From the NCBI GenBank assembly GCA_016714975.1, contig JADKBR010000017.1, positions 496,001 through 560,000 on the forward strand: a DNA stretch of 64,000 nt. The letters are read 5' to 3'. Position 1 is the stretch's first letter. Every line of letters starts with the position of its first letter. The translations under genes were made by a program, and so were the position numbers. Of this stretch, positions 23,906 through 33,853 are shown piece after piece. The notes under the pieces are model-generated. The model did not search any database. It had not been told where the DNA came from and saw nothing but the letters and a program-made list of their open reading frames with translations. The stretch comes from Candidatus Dechloromonas phosphorivorans. GTDB lineage: Bacteria > Pseudomonadota > Gammaproteobacteria > Burkholderiales > Rhodocyclaceae.

Positions 23906-24220
23906 ATGAATTCAGCAAGCAAATACCTGTCCGCCATGTTTCTCGCCGCCACCCTGATTACCGCCGTCGGTTGCTCGTCGACGCGAACCCAGGAAAGCAC
24001 CGGCGAATACTCCGATGACGTCGCGATCACCGCCAAGGTCAAGGCCGCCATTGTCGGTGAGTCCACCCTGAAGTCTGCCGAGATCAACGTCGAAACCTTC
24101 AAGGGCGTCGTTCAGCTCAGTGGCTTCGTCAGTTCGCAGGCGGCCATCAACAAGGCTGTCGAGGTTACTCGTGCAGTCAGTGGCGTGAAGTCGGTCAAGA
24201 ACGACATGCGCATCAAGTAA
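23906..24220 (+). CDS. BON-domain lipoprotein
   Basis: 104 residues, AAGGAG site upstream. The lipoprotein signal ends VGC (Cys23); one BON domain (about 35-104) follows: DDVAITAKVKAAIVGES, INVETFKGVVQLSGFVSS, and AVSGVKSVKNDMRIK. Probably periplasmic, osmotic/envelope stress related, like the BON protein at 20156-20575. Followed by a strong hairpin. Confidence 0.9.
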   Translation: MNSASKYLSAMFLAATLITAVGCSSTRTQESTGEYSDDVAITAKVKAAIVGESTLKSAEINVETFKGVVQLSGFVSSQAAINKAVEVTRAVSGVKSVKNDMRIK

Positions 24221-24287
24221 TGGAAGGCTGCCCCGCCGGCCGGTGAGTGACTTCAGGTCAGGCACCGGCTGCGGGATGAAGCAAGCC

Positions 24288-24320
24288 GTCTCACGATGCG
24301 TCCGCATCGTGAGACTTTTA
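24288..24320 (+). terminator. Rho-independent terminator after BON gene
   Basis: Perfect 13-bp arms (24288-24300 and 24303-24315; GTCTCACGATGCG and complement) followed by TTTTAGTTT. It sits between the BON gene and the cyclic glucan synthase start. Confidence 0.75.
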
Positions 24321-24342
24321 GTTTCTGGAAAGGCCATCCCGT

Positions 24343-27300
24343 TTGAGTTTCGGCACGACGCTCTCCGCGTATTTCGGTCAGTTGAAGACCCGACCGGGCT
24401 TTGTCGGTCAATCCCGGCGCCTACCCGGCGACGAAGCGCCGTTGCGCGCCGAACTGTACAGCGCCGATCAGATGGCCCAGCATGGCAGGGCGCTCGCGGC
24501 GGCGCACCGACTGGCCGCGGGAAGCGTCGCGGACCGCCTGCTCGGCCGCCTGGCGGCCAACGAAGACACGCTCGTCGGCGTCTGCAAGCGGCTGACTTCC
24601 GTATCCACCGAAAAGCGCCGGATCACCCCGGCTGGCGAGTGGCTGCTCGACAATTTCTACCTGATCGAGGAACAGATCCGCACCGCCAAGCGGCATTTGC
24701 CGAAGGGCTATAGCCGCGAACTGCCGCGTCTGGCGAGCGGAGCATCGGCCGGCCATCCCCGCGTCTATGACATTGCGCTGGAAACGGTCGCGCATGGCGA
24801 CGGGCGCGTCGACCCGGAAACCCTCAACCGCTTCGTCGCGGCCTATCAGACCGTGACCGATCTCCGGCTGGGCGAACTGTGGGCGATCCCGATCATGCTG
24901 CGCCTGGCGGTGATCGAGAATCTGCGGCGGGTCGGTGCGCGCATCGCCACCGGCTGGGAGGAGCGCAACCTGGCCGGATACTGGGCGGACCGCATGACCG
25001 CGGCCGCCGAGAACGATCCGAAGGGCCTGATTCTGGTGATTGCCGACATGGCCCGCTCCCAGCCGCCGATGGCGAGCGCCTTCGTTGCCGAACTCGCGCG
25101 CCGCCTACAGGGGCGCGGGCCGGCGCTGGCCCTGCCGCTGACCTGGATCGAACAGCACCTGGCGGAATCCGGCCAGACCATCGCGCAACTGGTTCAGGCC
25201 GAGAACCAGTTGCAGGCGGCCGATCAGGTCTCGATCAGCAACAGCATCGGCAGCCTGCGGATTATCGGCGCGATGGACTGGCGCAAGTTCGTCGAGACCC
25301 AGAGCGTCGTCGAACAGACGCTGCTGGAAGATCCTGGCGGCGTCTATGGCGGGATGGATTTCGCGACCCGCGACCGCTATCGCCATGCCACCGAGAAAAT
25401 GGCGAAAGGGAGTCGTCTGGCGGAAGGGGCGCTGGCCCGCAAGGCGGTCGAACTGGCCCGCGCCGGGGCCGCGGCCGGCGATGCCGATCATGCCGGACAC
25501 GTGGGCTTCTACCTGATCGGCAAGGGCCGGCCCGAGCTCGAAAGGGCGGCCGAAGTCGCCCACTCCGCAGGCGACAGCGTCCGCCGCGCTGCGAGCCGCT
25601 TCCCGCTGCTGCTCTACCTCGGCGGCATCACGTTGATTGCCGCGGCGCTTGCCGGAATCCTTGCGCAACGTGCGCTCGCGTCCGAACTGCCGCTGTGGGC
25701 GGCGATTCCCGTTGGCCTGGTCGCGCTGCTGGCGACCAGCCAACTGGCCGTGGCGCTGGTGAACTGGCTGGCCAGCCTGCTGGTCGCGCCGCATCCCCTG
25801 CCGAGGATGGACTTCTCCACCGGCATCCCGGCGGCGTCGCGGACGCTGGTCGTGGTGCCGACCATGCTGACCAGCGCCGCGGGCATCGAGAGCCTGGTCG
25901 AAGCGCTGGAAGTCAGGTTCCTGGCCAATCGCGATCCCAGCCTCCACTTCGGCCTGTTGAGCGACTTCCTCGACGCGGCGCAGGAATCGCTGCCTGAGGA
26001 TGCCGCACTGATGCGGCTCGCCGGCGAAAGAATCGCCGAACTCAACGCGAAATATGCCCCTGAAACGGCGTCGACCGCAGCGGGCCTCTTTTTCCTGTTC
26101 CATCGGCCTCGCCGCTGGAATCCGCAGGAGCGCATCTGGATGGGCCATGAGCGCAAGCGCGGCAAGCTGGCCGAATTGAATGCCCTGCTGCGCACCGGCG
26201 CGAGAGAAGGTTTTGCGCTGGTCGTCGGCGATACGGCGGCCCTGGCCGGGGTCAGGTACGTCATCACGCTGGACACCGACACGCAGTTGCCGCGCGATGC
26301 CGCACGCCAGTTCGTCGGGGCCATGGCCCATCCGCTCAATCGTCCGCGCTTCGACGAAGCACAGCGGCGGGTTGTCAGCGGCTACGGCATACTGCAGCCG
26401 CGGGTGGCGGTCAGCCTGCCGGGCACCAATCGCTCCCGCCTGGCCCGGCTCTATGGCGGCGAACCCGGCATCGATCCCTATACCCGTGCCGTGTCTGATG
26501 TCTATCAGGACGTGTTCGGCGAAGGGTCGTTCATCGGCAAGGGGATCTACGACGTCGATGCCTTCGAGCGCGCCCTCGGCGGCTGCTTCCCGGAAAACCG
26601 CATCCTCAGCCATGACCTGCTCGAAGGCTGCTACGCTCGCGCCGGCCTGTTGAGCGACGTGCATCTGTACGAGGACTGCCCGGCCAGCTACCGCGCCGAT
26701 GTACTGCGCCGGCATCGCTGGATGCGTGGCGACTGGCAACTCGCCGGCTGGCTCTGGCGGCGCGTGCCGGGCGAGGATAGCTGCCGGCACCGGAATCCGC
26801 TGACGGCCCTGTCACAGTGGAAACTGATCGACAACCTGCGGCGCAGCCTCGTCCCGGCGGCGCTGACGCTGCTCCTGGTACTCGGCTGGACGGTCCTGGC
26901 GCCGGTCGGCTGGTGGACCTTTTCGGTGCTCGGCATTCTCGTCGTTCCGGCGATCTTTTCCGCGCTCTTCGATATCTGCCGCAAGCCGGATGAAGTCTTG
27001 CCCAGGCAGCACCTGGCCGCCGTGGCAAGCTCGTTCTCCCGGCAACTGAAGCAGGCCGCGCTGGAGTTCGCCTGCCTGCCCTACGAGGCGTTCTTCAGTC
27101 TCGATGCCATTGCCCGCACGACCTGGCGCGTGCTGGTTTCGCACCGGCACCTGCTGGAATGGAATCCGTCGAGCGAGGTCGAGCGTCAGCTCGCCGGGCG
27201 CGGCCGCAGCGAACTCGCGGCGTGTCTGCGGGCGATGTGGTTTGGGCCGCTGATTGCCGTGGCGGTGGCGCTCCATCTTCTGCTGGAGAATCCGGCGCTG

Positions 27301-28437
27301 CTGGCGGTCGCGGGACCGTTCCTGCTGCTCTGGCTGCTCTCGCCGCTGATCGCCTGGTGGGTCAGCCGACCGCTGGCTGTGCACAAGGCCAGCCTGAGCG
27401 GTGATCAACGCATGTTCCTGCGCCGGATTGCGCGGCGGACCTGGGGTTTCTTCGAGCGTTTCGTCGGTCCGGAAGACCACTGGCTGGCGCCTGACAACTA
27501 TCAGGAATACCGTATTGCCGCGATCGCCCACCGCACCTCGCCGACCAATATGGGGCTGGCCTTGCTGGCCAATCTGACGGCGCATGATTTTGGCTACATC
27601 GCGACCGGACAACTGGTCGAGCGGACCGCCAGGACCCTGCACACGATGGCCGGGCTGGCGCGCTACCGCGGGCATTTCTACAACTGGTACGACACGCAGA
27701 CCCTGCTGCCGCTGCCGGTGCTCTACGTGTCGACCGTCGATAGCGGCAACCTGGCCGGGCACCTTCTCACCTTGCGCGGCGGGCTGCTCGGCCTGGCCGA
27801 CGAGGCGCTGCTGACGCCCCGGCTGTTTGCCGGCCTCGGCGACACGCTCGGCTTGCTTGGCGAGAGCGCCGATGCGGCAGCGGCCGGCGCGCTGGCCGCC
27901 TTTCGCAAGATCCTCGAAGCCGCCGCAGCGGCTCCGCCGCAAACCCTGTCGGCGCTGCGACTGGTTCTTCTGCGGCTGCTAGCCGGCAGTGGCGAGTTGC
28001 TTGCCCTGTGCGCCCCTCAACTCGAGCACCGGGACGAAACCCGGCCCGAAAACGAGGCCAACCACTGGGCGCTGGCGCTCGCCCGCCAGCTCGATGACGC
28101 CATCGCGGAACTGGAACAACTGGCGCCGTGGCTGACCGTCACGCCGGCACCGCCCGGCCTCGAGGTGTTGGCGCAGAAAGCTGCCGACCTGGCCGTGCCG
28201 ACCCTGCACGGACTGGTGCCTCTGGAGGCCGAACTTTGCCTGGCCATCGACCTGCAACTGGTGGCGGCGATGACGCCGGAACAGTGCGAATGGCTGGCCG
28301 AACTGCGCCGGCGGATCATCGCCGGCAGCAGCGAAGGACGCCGCCGTATCAGCCGGATCGGTCGCTCGCCAGGGCCTGCGGCGAAATGGCCGAGATGGAC
28401 TACGGGTTCCTGTTCGACGAGGCGCGGCATTTGCTGA
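24343..28437 (+). CDS. ndvB: Cyclic beta-1,2-glucan synthase, N-terminal fragment (GT84 part)
   Basis: First of three frames of one approximately 8.8-kb gene (24343-33156). It starts at TTG 24343 with GGAAAGG upstream and runs 1364 residues, the last 20 or so after the shift at about 28330-28370. It contains the N-terminal NdvB region (LRAELYSADQMAQHGRALA), about six transmembrane helices, the glycosyltransferase-84 catalytic block with ITLDTDTQLPRD (DxD) and RRHRWMRGDWQ, and the glycoamylase-like domain (RTSPTNMGLALLANLTAHDFGY, GHFYNWYDT). NdvB polymerises glucose from UDP-glucose into cyclic beta-1,2-glucan, a periplasmic osmoprotectant. The true protein would be about 2930 residues, like rhizobial NdvB. 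Confidence 0.88.
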   Translation: MSFGTTLSAYFGQLKTRPGFVGQSRRLPGDEAPLRAELYSADQMAQHGRALAAAHRLAAGSVADRLLGRLAANEDTLVGVCKRLTSVSTEKRRITPAGEWLLDNFYLIEEQIRTAKRHLPKGYSRELPRLASGASAGHPRVYDIALETVAHGDGRVDPETLNRFVAAYQTVTDLRLGELWAIPIMLRLAVIENLRRVGARIATGWEERNLAGYWADRMTAAAENDPKGLILVIADMARSQPPMASAFVAELARRLQGRGPALALPLTWIEQHLAESGQTIAQLVQAENQLQAADQVSISNSIGSLRIIGAMDWRKFVETQSVVEQTLLEDPGGVYGGMDFATRDRYRHATEKMAKGSRLAEGALARKAVELARAGAAAGDADHAGHVGFYLIGKGRPELERAAEVAHSAGDSVRRAASRFPLLLYLGGITLIAAALAGILAQRALASELPLWAAIPVGLVALLATSQLAVALVNWLASLLVAPHPLPRMDFSTGIPAASRTLVVVPTMLTSAAGIESLVEALEVRFLANRDPSLHFGLLSDFLDAAQESLPEDAALMRLAGERIAELNAKYAPETASTAAGLFFLFHRPRRWNPQERIWMGHERKRGKLAELNALLRTGAREGFALVVGDTAALAGVRYVITLDTDTQLPRDAARQFVGAMAHPLNRPRFDEAQRRVVSGYGILQPRVAVSLPGTNRSRLARLYGGEPGIDPYTRAVSDVYQDVFGEGSFIGKGIYDVDAFERALGGCFPENRILSHDLLEGCYARAGLLSDVHLYEDCPASYRADVLRRHRWMRGDWQLAGWLWRRVPGEDSCRHRNPLTALSQWKLIDNLRRSLVPAALTLLLVLGWTVLAPVGWWTFSVLGILVVPAIFSALFDICRKPDEVLPRQHLAAVASSFSRQLKQAALEFACLPYEAFFSLDAIARTTWRVLVSHRHLLEWNPSSEVERQLAGRGRSELAACLRAMWFGPLIAVAVALHLLLENPALLAVAGPFLLLWLLSPLIAWWVSRPLAVHKASLSGDQRMFLRRIARRTWGFFERFVGPEDHWLAPDNYQEYRIAAIAHRTSPTNMGLALLANLTAHDFGYIATGQLVERTARTLHTMAGLARYRGHFYNWYDTQTLLPLPVLYVSTVDSGNLAGHLLTLRGGLLGLADEALLTPRLFAGLGDTLGLLGESADAAAAGALAAFRKILEAAAAAPPQTLSALRLVLLRLLAGSGELLALCAPQLEHRDETRPENEANHWALALARQLDDAIAELEQLAPWLTVTPAPPGLEVLAQKAADLAVPTLHGLVPLEAELCLAIDLQLVAAMTPEQCEWLAELRRRIIAGSSEGRRRISRIGRSPGPAAKWPRWTTGSCSTRRGIC

Positions 28438-31400
28438 CCATCGGCTACAACGTCACCGAACGCCGGGTGGATACCAGCTACTACGATCTGCTGGCCTCCG
28501 AGGCCCGCCTGTGCAACTTCGTCGCCATCGCCCAGGGCCAGCTGCCACAGGAGAGCTGGTTCTCGCTCGGCCGCCTGCTCACCGGCACCGGCGGCGAGCC
28601 GGCGCTGCTGTCGTGGAGCGGCTCGATGTTCGAGTACCTGATGCCGCTGCTGGTAATGCCGAACTACGACAACACGCTGCTCGACCAGACCTGCAAGGCG
28701 GCCGTCGCCCGCCAGATCGAGTACGGCAGGCAGCGCGGCGTGCCGTGGGGGATTTCCGAATCCGGGTACAACACGGTCGATGTCCATCTCAATTACCAGT
28801 ACCGTGCCTTCGGGGTGCCGGGTCTGGGGCTCAAGCGCGGGCTGGCCGAGGATCTGGTGATTGCGCCCTATGCCTCGGCGCTGGCATTGATGGTGGCGCC
28901 CGAGGCGGCCTGCCTGAATCTGCAGCGCATGGCCGATGAGGGATTTGTCGGGAAATACGGCTTCTTCGAGGCCATCGACTACACCCCGGCCCGCCAGCGG
29001 CGCGGCCAGACGCATGCCTTGGTGCGCTCGTTCATGGCGCACCATCAGGGCATGAGCCTGCTGGCGCTGGCTTACCTGCTGCTTGACCAGCCGATGCAGC
29101 GCCGCTTCGCCGCCGACCGCCTGTTCCAGGCAGTCATGCTGCTCTTGCAGGAACGCATCCCCAAGGTCACCACGCTATTTTCGCACACCGCCGAACTGGC
29201 CGACGCGCGGTCGACCGAAACTGCCGCCGAAATGCCGATCCGGGTGTTCACCACCCCCGATACACAGACGCCGGAAGTCCAGTTGCTGTCGAACGGCCGC
29301 TACCACGTCATGGTCACCAACGCCGGGGGCGGCTACAGCCGCTGGAACGACCTCGCCATCACACGCTGGCGCGAGGACGGGCTGCGCGACAACTGGGGCA
29401 CCTTCTGCTACATCCGCGAAGTGGCGAGCGGGACCGTCTGGTCGACCGCCTTCCAGCCGACCCTCAGGCGCGCCGATCATTACGAGGCGATTTTCTCCGA
29501 AGGGCGCGCCGAGTTCCGCCGCCGCGATTCGCTGGGCAGCATTCTCGGCAGCGGCGAAGGCGAGTTCGAGACCTACACCGAGATCGTCGTCTCGCCGGAA
29601 GACGACATCGAGTTGCGCCGGACACGCATCACCAATCGCTCGCGGCAGCGCCGGGAAATCGAGGTCACCAGCTATGCCGAAGTCGTGCTGGCGCCGGCGG
29701 CGGCGGACGACCTGCATCCGGCCTTCAGCAACCTCTTCGTGCAGACCGAAATCCTGCGCGAGCGGCACGCCATCCTGTGCACCCGCCGGCCGCGCTCGCT
29801 CGGCGAGCCGGCGCCGACCATGCTGCACCTGATGGCGGTGCACGGAGCGGCCAACGGCACGATTTCCTGCGAAACGGATCGCCTCGCCTTCCTTGGCCGA
29901 AACCGCAGCACCGCCAACCCCCAGGCGTTGAGCGACAGCACGGCGCTGGCCGGGGCCGAGGGGTCGGTGCTCGACCCGGTGGCTGCCGTCCGCCGGCGCA
30001 TCGTGCTGGAACCCGAACAGTCGGTGACCATCGACCTGGTGACCGGCATCGCGGGAAACCGCGACCTGGCCCTTGGCCTGGTCGAGAAATATCAGGACCG
30101 CAATCTCGCCGACCGCGTCTTCGATCTGACCTGGACGCACAGCCAGGTCGTCCTGCGCCAGCTCAACGCGACCGAGGCCGACGCGCAACTGTATGCGCGG
30201 CTGGCCGGCGTGGTCATCCATGCCAATGCGCTGCTGCGTGCCGATGCCGCGGTGCTCGTCAGGAACCGGCGCGGGCAGTCCGGCCTCTGGGGTTATGCCA
30301 TCTCCGGCGACCTGCCCATCGTCCTGCTGCAGATCGCCGACGCGGCCAATATCGACCTCGTGCGCCAGCTCGTCCAGGCGCACGCCTACTGGCGCCTGAA
30401 AGGGCTGGCCGTCGACCTGGTGATCTGGAACGAGGATCACGCCAGTTACCGGCAGCGCCTGCAGGACCAGATCATGGGGCTGATCGCCTCGGGCATCGAA
30501 GCCAGCGTAATCGACCGGCCGGGCGGCATCTTCGTGCGTCTGGCCGACCAGATATCGGGCGAAGACCGCATCCTGCTCCAGTCCGTGGCGCGGGCCGTCA
30601 TCGCCGACAACCGGGGTACGCTGGCCGAACAGCTCGACCGGCGCAGCCTGACCGAAACGCGTGTGCCGCGCCTGGTGCCAAGCCGTCGCTACCGCCCGGA
30701 AGTGCCGCCGACCGCCACGGTGCCGGGTACCGGTCTGCAGTTGTTCAACGGACTCGGCGGCTTCTCTGCCGACGGACGCGAATATGTCATCACGCTCGGC
30801 CCCGGCGAGACGACCCCGGCGCCGTGGGCCAATGTGCTCGCCAATCCGCATTTCGGGACGGTCATTTCGGAGAGCGGTTCGGCCTATACCTGGAGCGAGA
30901 ATGCCCACGAATTCCGCCTGACCCCGTGGCACGACGATCCGGTCAGCGATGGCAGCGGCGAAGCGCTCTATTTGCGCGACGATGAGACCGGCCACGTCTG
31001 GTCGCCGACCCCGCTGCCGGTACGAGCCGCGATGCCCTATGTGATCCGGCATGGTTTTGGCTACAGCGTTTTCGAGACCTGCACGGGCGGCATCTGTTCC
31101 GAACTTCTGGTCTATGTGGCGAGTGACGCCGCGATCAAGTTCTCGGTCCTGAAATTGCGCAATAAATCAGGTCGACCGCGGCAGATCTCGGCCACCGGCT
31201 ATGTCGAGTGGGTCCTCGGCGACATGCGGCCGAGGACGGCCATGCATGTCGGCAGCGAAGTCGCCCCCGGCAGCGGCGCGCTCTACGCGCGCAATCCCTA
31301 CAGCAGCGAATTCGCCGGGCGCGTCGCCTTCTTCGATGTCGACGATCCGACGCGTACGGTGAGCGCTGACCGGGCGGAATTCATCGGGCGCAACGGCACC

Positions 31401-31991
31401 CTGCAGGATCCGGCCGCCATGCGGCGCGCCCGCCTTTCCGGCCGCGTCGGCGCCGGACTCGATCCCTGCGCGGCGATCCAGGTTGCTTTCGAACTCGCCG
31501 ACGGGGAAGAGCGCGAGATTGTCTTTCGTCTCGGCGTCGGGCGGGATGCCGGCGAGGCCGGTCAACTGGTTCAGCGTTTTCGCGGCGCCCTGGCGGCACG
31601 CGACGCACTCGCAGCGGTGCGCCGGCAGTGGGCGCAGACACTGGGCGCCGTGCAGGTGGAGACGCCCGATCCGGCGGTCAATGTGCTGGTCAATGGCTGG
31701 CTGGTCTATCAGACCCTGGCCTGCCGGGTCTGGGCGCGCAGCGGTTATTACCAGTCGGGCGGCGCCTTCGGCTTCCGTGACCAGTTGCAGGACACGATGG
31801 CGCTGATCCATGCCGAGCCGGGGCTGGTCCGCGAACATCTGCTGCTGTGCGCCAGCCGCCAGTTCGCGGAAGGCGATGTCCAGCACTGGTGGCATCCACC
31901 GTCAGGCCGCGGTGTCCGCACGCGCTGTTCGGATGATTACCTGTGGCTGCCGCTGGCGGTCTGCCGCTATGTCGTCGGCACCGGGCGATAG
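28386..31991 (+). CDS. ndvB: Cyclic beta-1,2-glucan synthase, middle fragment
   Basis: Second frame of the ndvB-like gene, about 1201 residues from the internal ATG 28386. The family sequence resumes as CGEMAEMDYGFLFDEARHLL (second glycoamylase-like half, with SYYDLLASEARLCNFVAIA and MAHHQGMSLLALAYLL). The GH94-type carbohydrate-binding and phosphorylase domains follow (GGYSRWNDLAITRWREDG; later GGAFGFRDQLQDTM and QHWWHPPSGRGVRTRCSDD). It ends at a premature TAG in ACCGGGCGATAG; removing one G restores the frame (TGDSGVLGE). So this is not an independent protein unless the break is real. Confidence 0.8.
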   Translation: MAEMDYGFLFDEARHLLTIGYNVTERRVDTSYYDLLASEARLCNFVAIAQGQLPQESWFSLGRLLTGTGGEPALLSWSGSMFEYLMPLLVMPNYDNTLLDQTCKAAVARQIEYGRQRGVPWGISESGYNTVDVHLNYQYRAFGVPGLGLKRGLAEDLVIAPYASALALMVAPEAACLNLQRMADEGFVGKYGFFEAIDYTPARQRRGQTHALVRSFMAHHQGMSLLALAYLLLDQPMQRRFAADRLFQAVMLLLQERIPKVTTLFSHTAELADARSTETAAEMPIRVFTTPDTQTPEVQLLSNGRYHVMVTNAGGGYSRWNDLAITRWREDGLRDNWGTFCYIREVASGTVWSTAFQPTLRRADHYEAIFSEGRAEFRRRDSLGSILGSGEGEFETYTEIVVSPEDDIELRRTRITNRSRQRREIEVTSYAEVVLAPAAADDLHPAFSNLFVQTEILRERHAILCTRRPRSLGEPAPTMLHLMAVHGAANGTISCETDRLAFLGRNRSTANPQALSDSTALAGAEGSVLDPVAAVRRRIVLEPEQSVTIDLVTGIAGNRDLALGLVEKYQDRNLADRVFDLTWTHSQVVLRQLNATEADAQLYARLAGVVIHANALLRADAAVLVRNRRGQSGLWGYAISGDLPIVLLQIADAANIDLVRQLVQAHAYWRLKGLAVDLVIWNEDHASYRQRLQDQIMGLIASGIEASVIDRPGGIFVRLADQISGEDRILLQSVARAVIADNRGTLAEQLDRRSLTETRVPRLVPSRRYRPEVPPTATVPGTGLQLFNGLGGFSADGREYVITLGPGETTPAPWANVLANPHFGTVISESGSAYTWSENAHEFRLTPWHDDPVSDGSGEALYLRDDETGHVWSPTPLPVRAAMPYVIRHGFGYSVFETCTGGICSELLVYVASDAAIKFSVLKLRNKSGRPRQISATGYVEWVLGDMRPRTAMHVGSEVAPGSGALYARNPYSSEFAGRVAFFDVDDPTRTVSADRAEFIGRNGTLQDPAAMRRARLSGRVGAGLDPCAAIQVAFELADGEEREIVFRLGVGRDAGEAGQLVQRFRGALAARDALAAVRRQWAQTLGAVQVETPDPAVNVLVNGWLVYQTLACRVWARSGYYQSGGAFGFRDQLQDTMALIHAEPGLVREHLLLCASRQFAEGDVQHWWHPPSGRGVRTRCSDDYLWLPLAVCRYVVGTGR

Positions 31992-33156
31992 CGGCGTCCT
32001 CGGCGAAACGGCGGGTTTTCTTGCCGGCCGCCCGGTCAATCCGGAGGATGACTCCTACTACGATCTGCCCGAGCAGTCCTCCGAACTGGCCAGTCTCTAT
32101 GAGCATTGCGTGCGTGCCATCCGCCACGGTCTGCGCTTCGGCACGCACGGCCTGCCGCTGATCGGCTCCGGGGACTGGAACGACGGCATGAATCGGGTCG
32201 GCATCGGCGGCAAGGGCGAAAGCGTCTGGCTGGGCTTCTTCCTCTGCGACGTGCTCAAGCGCTTCAGCGCACTGGCGGCGGCGCATGGCGATGCGGCGTT
32301 CGCCGAATTCTGCCTTGCCGAGGGCGCCCGCCTGCATCAGGCGCTGGAGCAGCACGGCTGGGATGGCGCCTGGTATCGCCGTGCCTATTTCGACGACGGC
32401 ACGCCGCTCGGCACCGCAAGCGGCGACGAATGCCGGATCGACTCGATCTCGCAGAGCTGGTCCGTATTGTCCGGGGCTGCCGATTCAAAGCGCGCGCGTC
32501 TCGCCATGCAGGCGGTGGACGAGCGACTGGTGCGGCGCAAGGACGGGCTCGTCCAGTTGCTCGATCCGCCGTTCGATAAATCACAGCTCGACCCCGGCTA
32601 CATCCGCGGCTATGTGCCGGGGGTACGCGAGAACGGGGGGCAGTACACCCACGGCGCGATCTGGGCGGCGATGGCTTTTGCCGCGCTGGGCGACCGCGAA
32701 CGTGCCTGGGAACTGACGCGCATGATCAACCCGGTCAACCATGCGCTGTCGGAGGCCGGGGTCGCCATCTACAAAACCGAACCTTACGTGGTTGCCGCCG
32801 ACGTCTACGCGCTGGCGCCGCATACCGGCCGCGGTGGCTGGTCGTGGTACACCGGGTCGGCCGGCTGGATGTACCGGCTGCTGCTCGAATCGCTGCTCGG
32901 CCTGCGGCTGGAGGGGGAGAATCTGTATTGCGCACCCTGTTTGCCTGCGGACTGGCCGGGGTTTGCGATGACCTACCGCTACCGGGCGACGGTCTATCAC
33001 ATCGCCGTCACGCAAGTTCATGGCGCTCCCGAAGGGCAGGGCGCTGCGGTCACCCTGACTGTCGATGGTGTCGCCCGCAGCGACGGGGTGATTCCCCTGG
33101 TCGACGACCAGGGTGAACATCAGGTCCTGATCACCTTGACCATGGCTGGCTCATGA
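31985..33156 (+). CDS. ndvB: Cyclic beta-1,2-glucan synthase, C-terminal fragment (GH94 part)
   Basis: Third frame, about 390 residues, continuing directly from the middle fragment with VLGETAGFLAGRPVNPEDDS. It contains the catalytic end of the GH94 phosphorylase-like domain, GSGDWNDGMNRVG (general-acid Asp in DWNDG), DSISQSWSVLSG, and GWSWYTGSAGWMYRL. This domain controls ring size in NdvB/Cgs proteins. It has no credible start of its own and ends 6 bp inside the convergent CheBR gene. Confidence 0.8.
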
Positions 33157-33780
33157 TCCCGGGCCGCCCGCCCGGGCCGCCCGGAGTTCGGCTTCGAGGC
33201 GCTTGGCCTCGCTGATGTCGATGAAGGTGATCACCACGCCGTCGATCACGTTTTCCAGCGTGCGGTAGGGCATGATCCGCACGATGTACCAGTCGGCATC
33301 CCGGCCGGGGACCTGCTTTTCCGAGAAGACCAGCGTGCGCAGCACTTCCTGCGCATCGTCCAGCAAATCGGGGTAGTCGAGGTCATGGACGATATCCGAC
33401 AGCGGGCGTCCGACATCGCCGGGAATCAGCTTGAAGATATGCGTCGCCTGGCTGGTAAAGCGCCGCACATGCAGGGCGTTGTCGAGGAAGACGGTGGCAA
33501 TGTCGGTACTGTCCATCAGGTTCTTCATGTCACTGCTGGTGGCCGATAATTCATCGACCTTCAACTGAAGTTCGGCGTTGACCATCTGCAGTTCTTCGTT
33601 GAGTGACTGCATTTCCTCCTTCGAGGTGGTCAGTTCCTCGTTGGTCGACTGCAACTCCTCGTTGGTCGATTGCAGTTCCTCGTTCGTCGACTTGAGTTCC
33701 TCATGGGAGGTCTGCATTTCCTCGCGAATGCTTTGGGCCTCGTCCCTTGCCTTCTGCAGGCCTGTTCGAGTTCGAGGACA
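33151..33780 (-). CDS. CheB-CheR-PAS protein, C-terminal coiled-coil and PAS fragment
   Basis: Frame-shifted continuation of the CheB/CheR gene. It opens with KARDEAQSIREEMQTSHEELK and a heptad coiled coil built on repeated ELQSTNE units (21-bp DNA repeats at about 33634-33710), followed by one PAS domain (about 95-215: LMDSTDIATVFLDNALHVRRF ... WYIVRIMPYRT ... VVITFIDISEAKRLE). In the family this links CheB-CheR to PAS sensing and often a histidine kinase; no kinase follows, as the stop at 33151 overlaps the convergent glucan-synthase gene. Confidence 0.75.
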   Translation of the reverse strand, partial: CPRTRTGLQKARDEAQSIREEMQTSHEELKSTNEELQSTNEELQSTNEELTTSKEEMQSLNEELQMVNAELQLKVDELSATSSDMKNLMDSTDIATVFLDNALHVRRFTSQATHIFKLIPGDVGRPLSDIVHDLDYPDLLDDAQEVLRTLVFSEKQVPGRDADWYIVRIMPYRTLENVIDGVVITFIDISEAKRLEAELRAARAGGPGS

Positions 33781-33853
33781 CGCGCATCGGTGGCCTGCTT
33801 GGCGGTGCGGTGCTTGCGTCGAGCTTGGCTGCCGCCACATCCGCGAAAACGAA

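Noticed and set aside
21321..24342. Encapsulin shell gene near EncFtn
   Set aside because: All open frames around the EncFtn gene were read; none has an HK97-like encapsulin sequence.
33634..33710. 21-bp DNA repeats considered as a satellite
   Set aside because: They encode the heptad ELQSTNE coiled coil common to CheB-CheR-PAS proteins, so the repetition is protein-driven.
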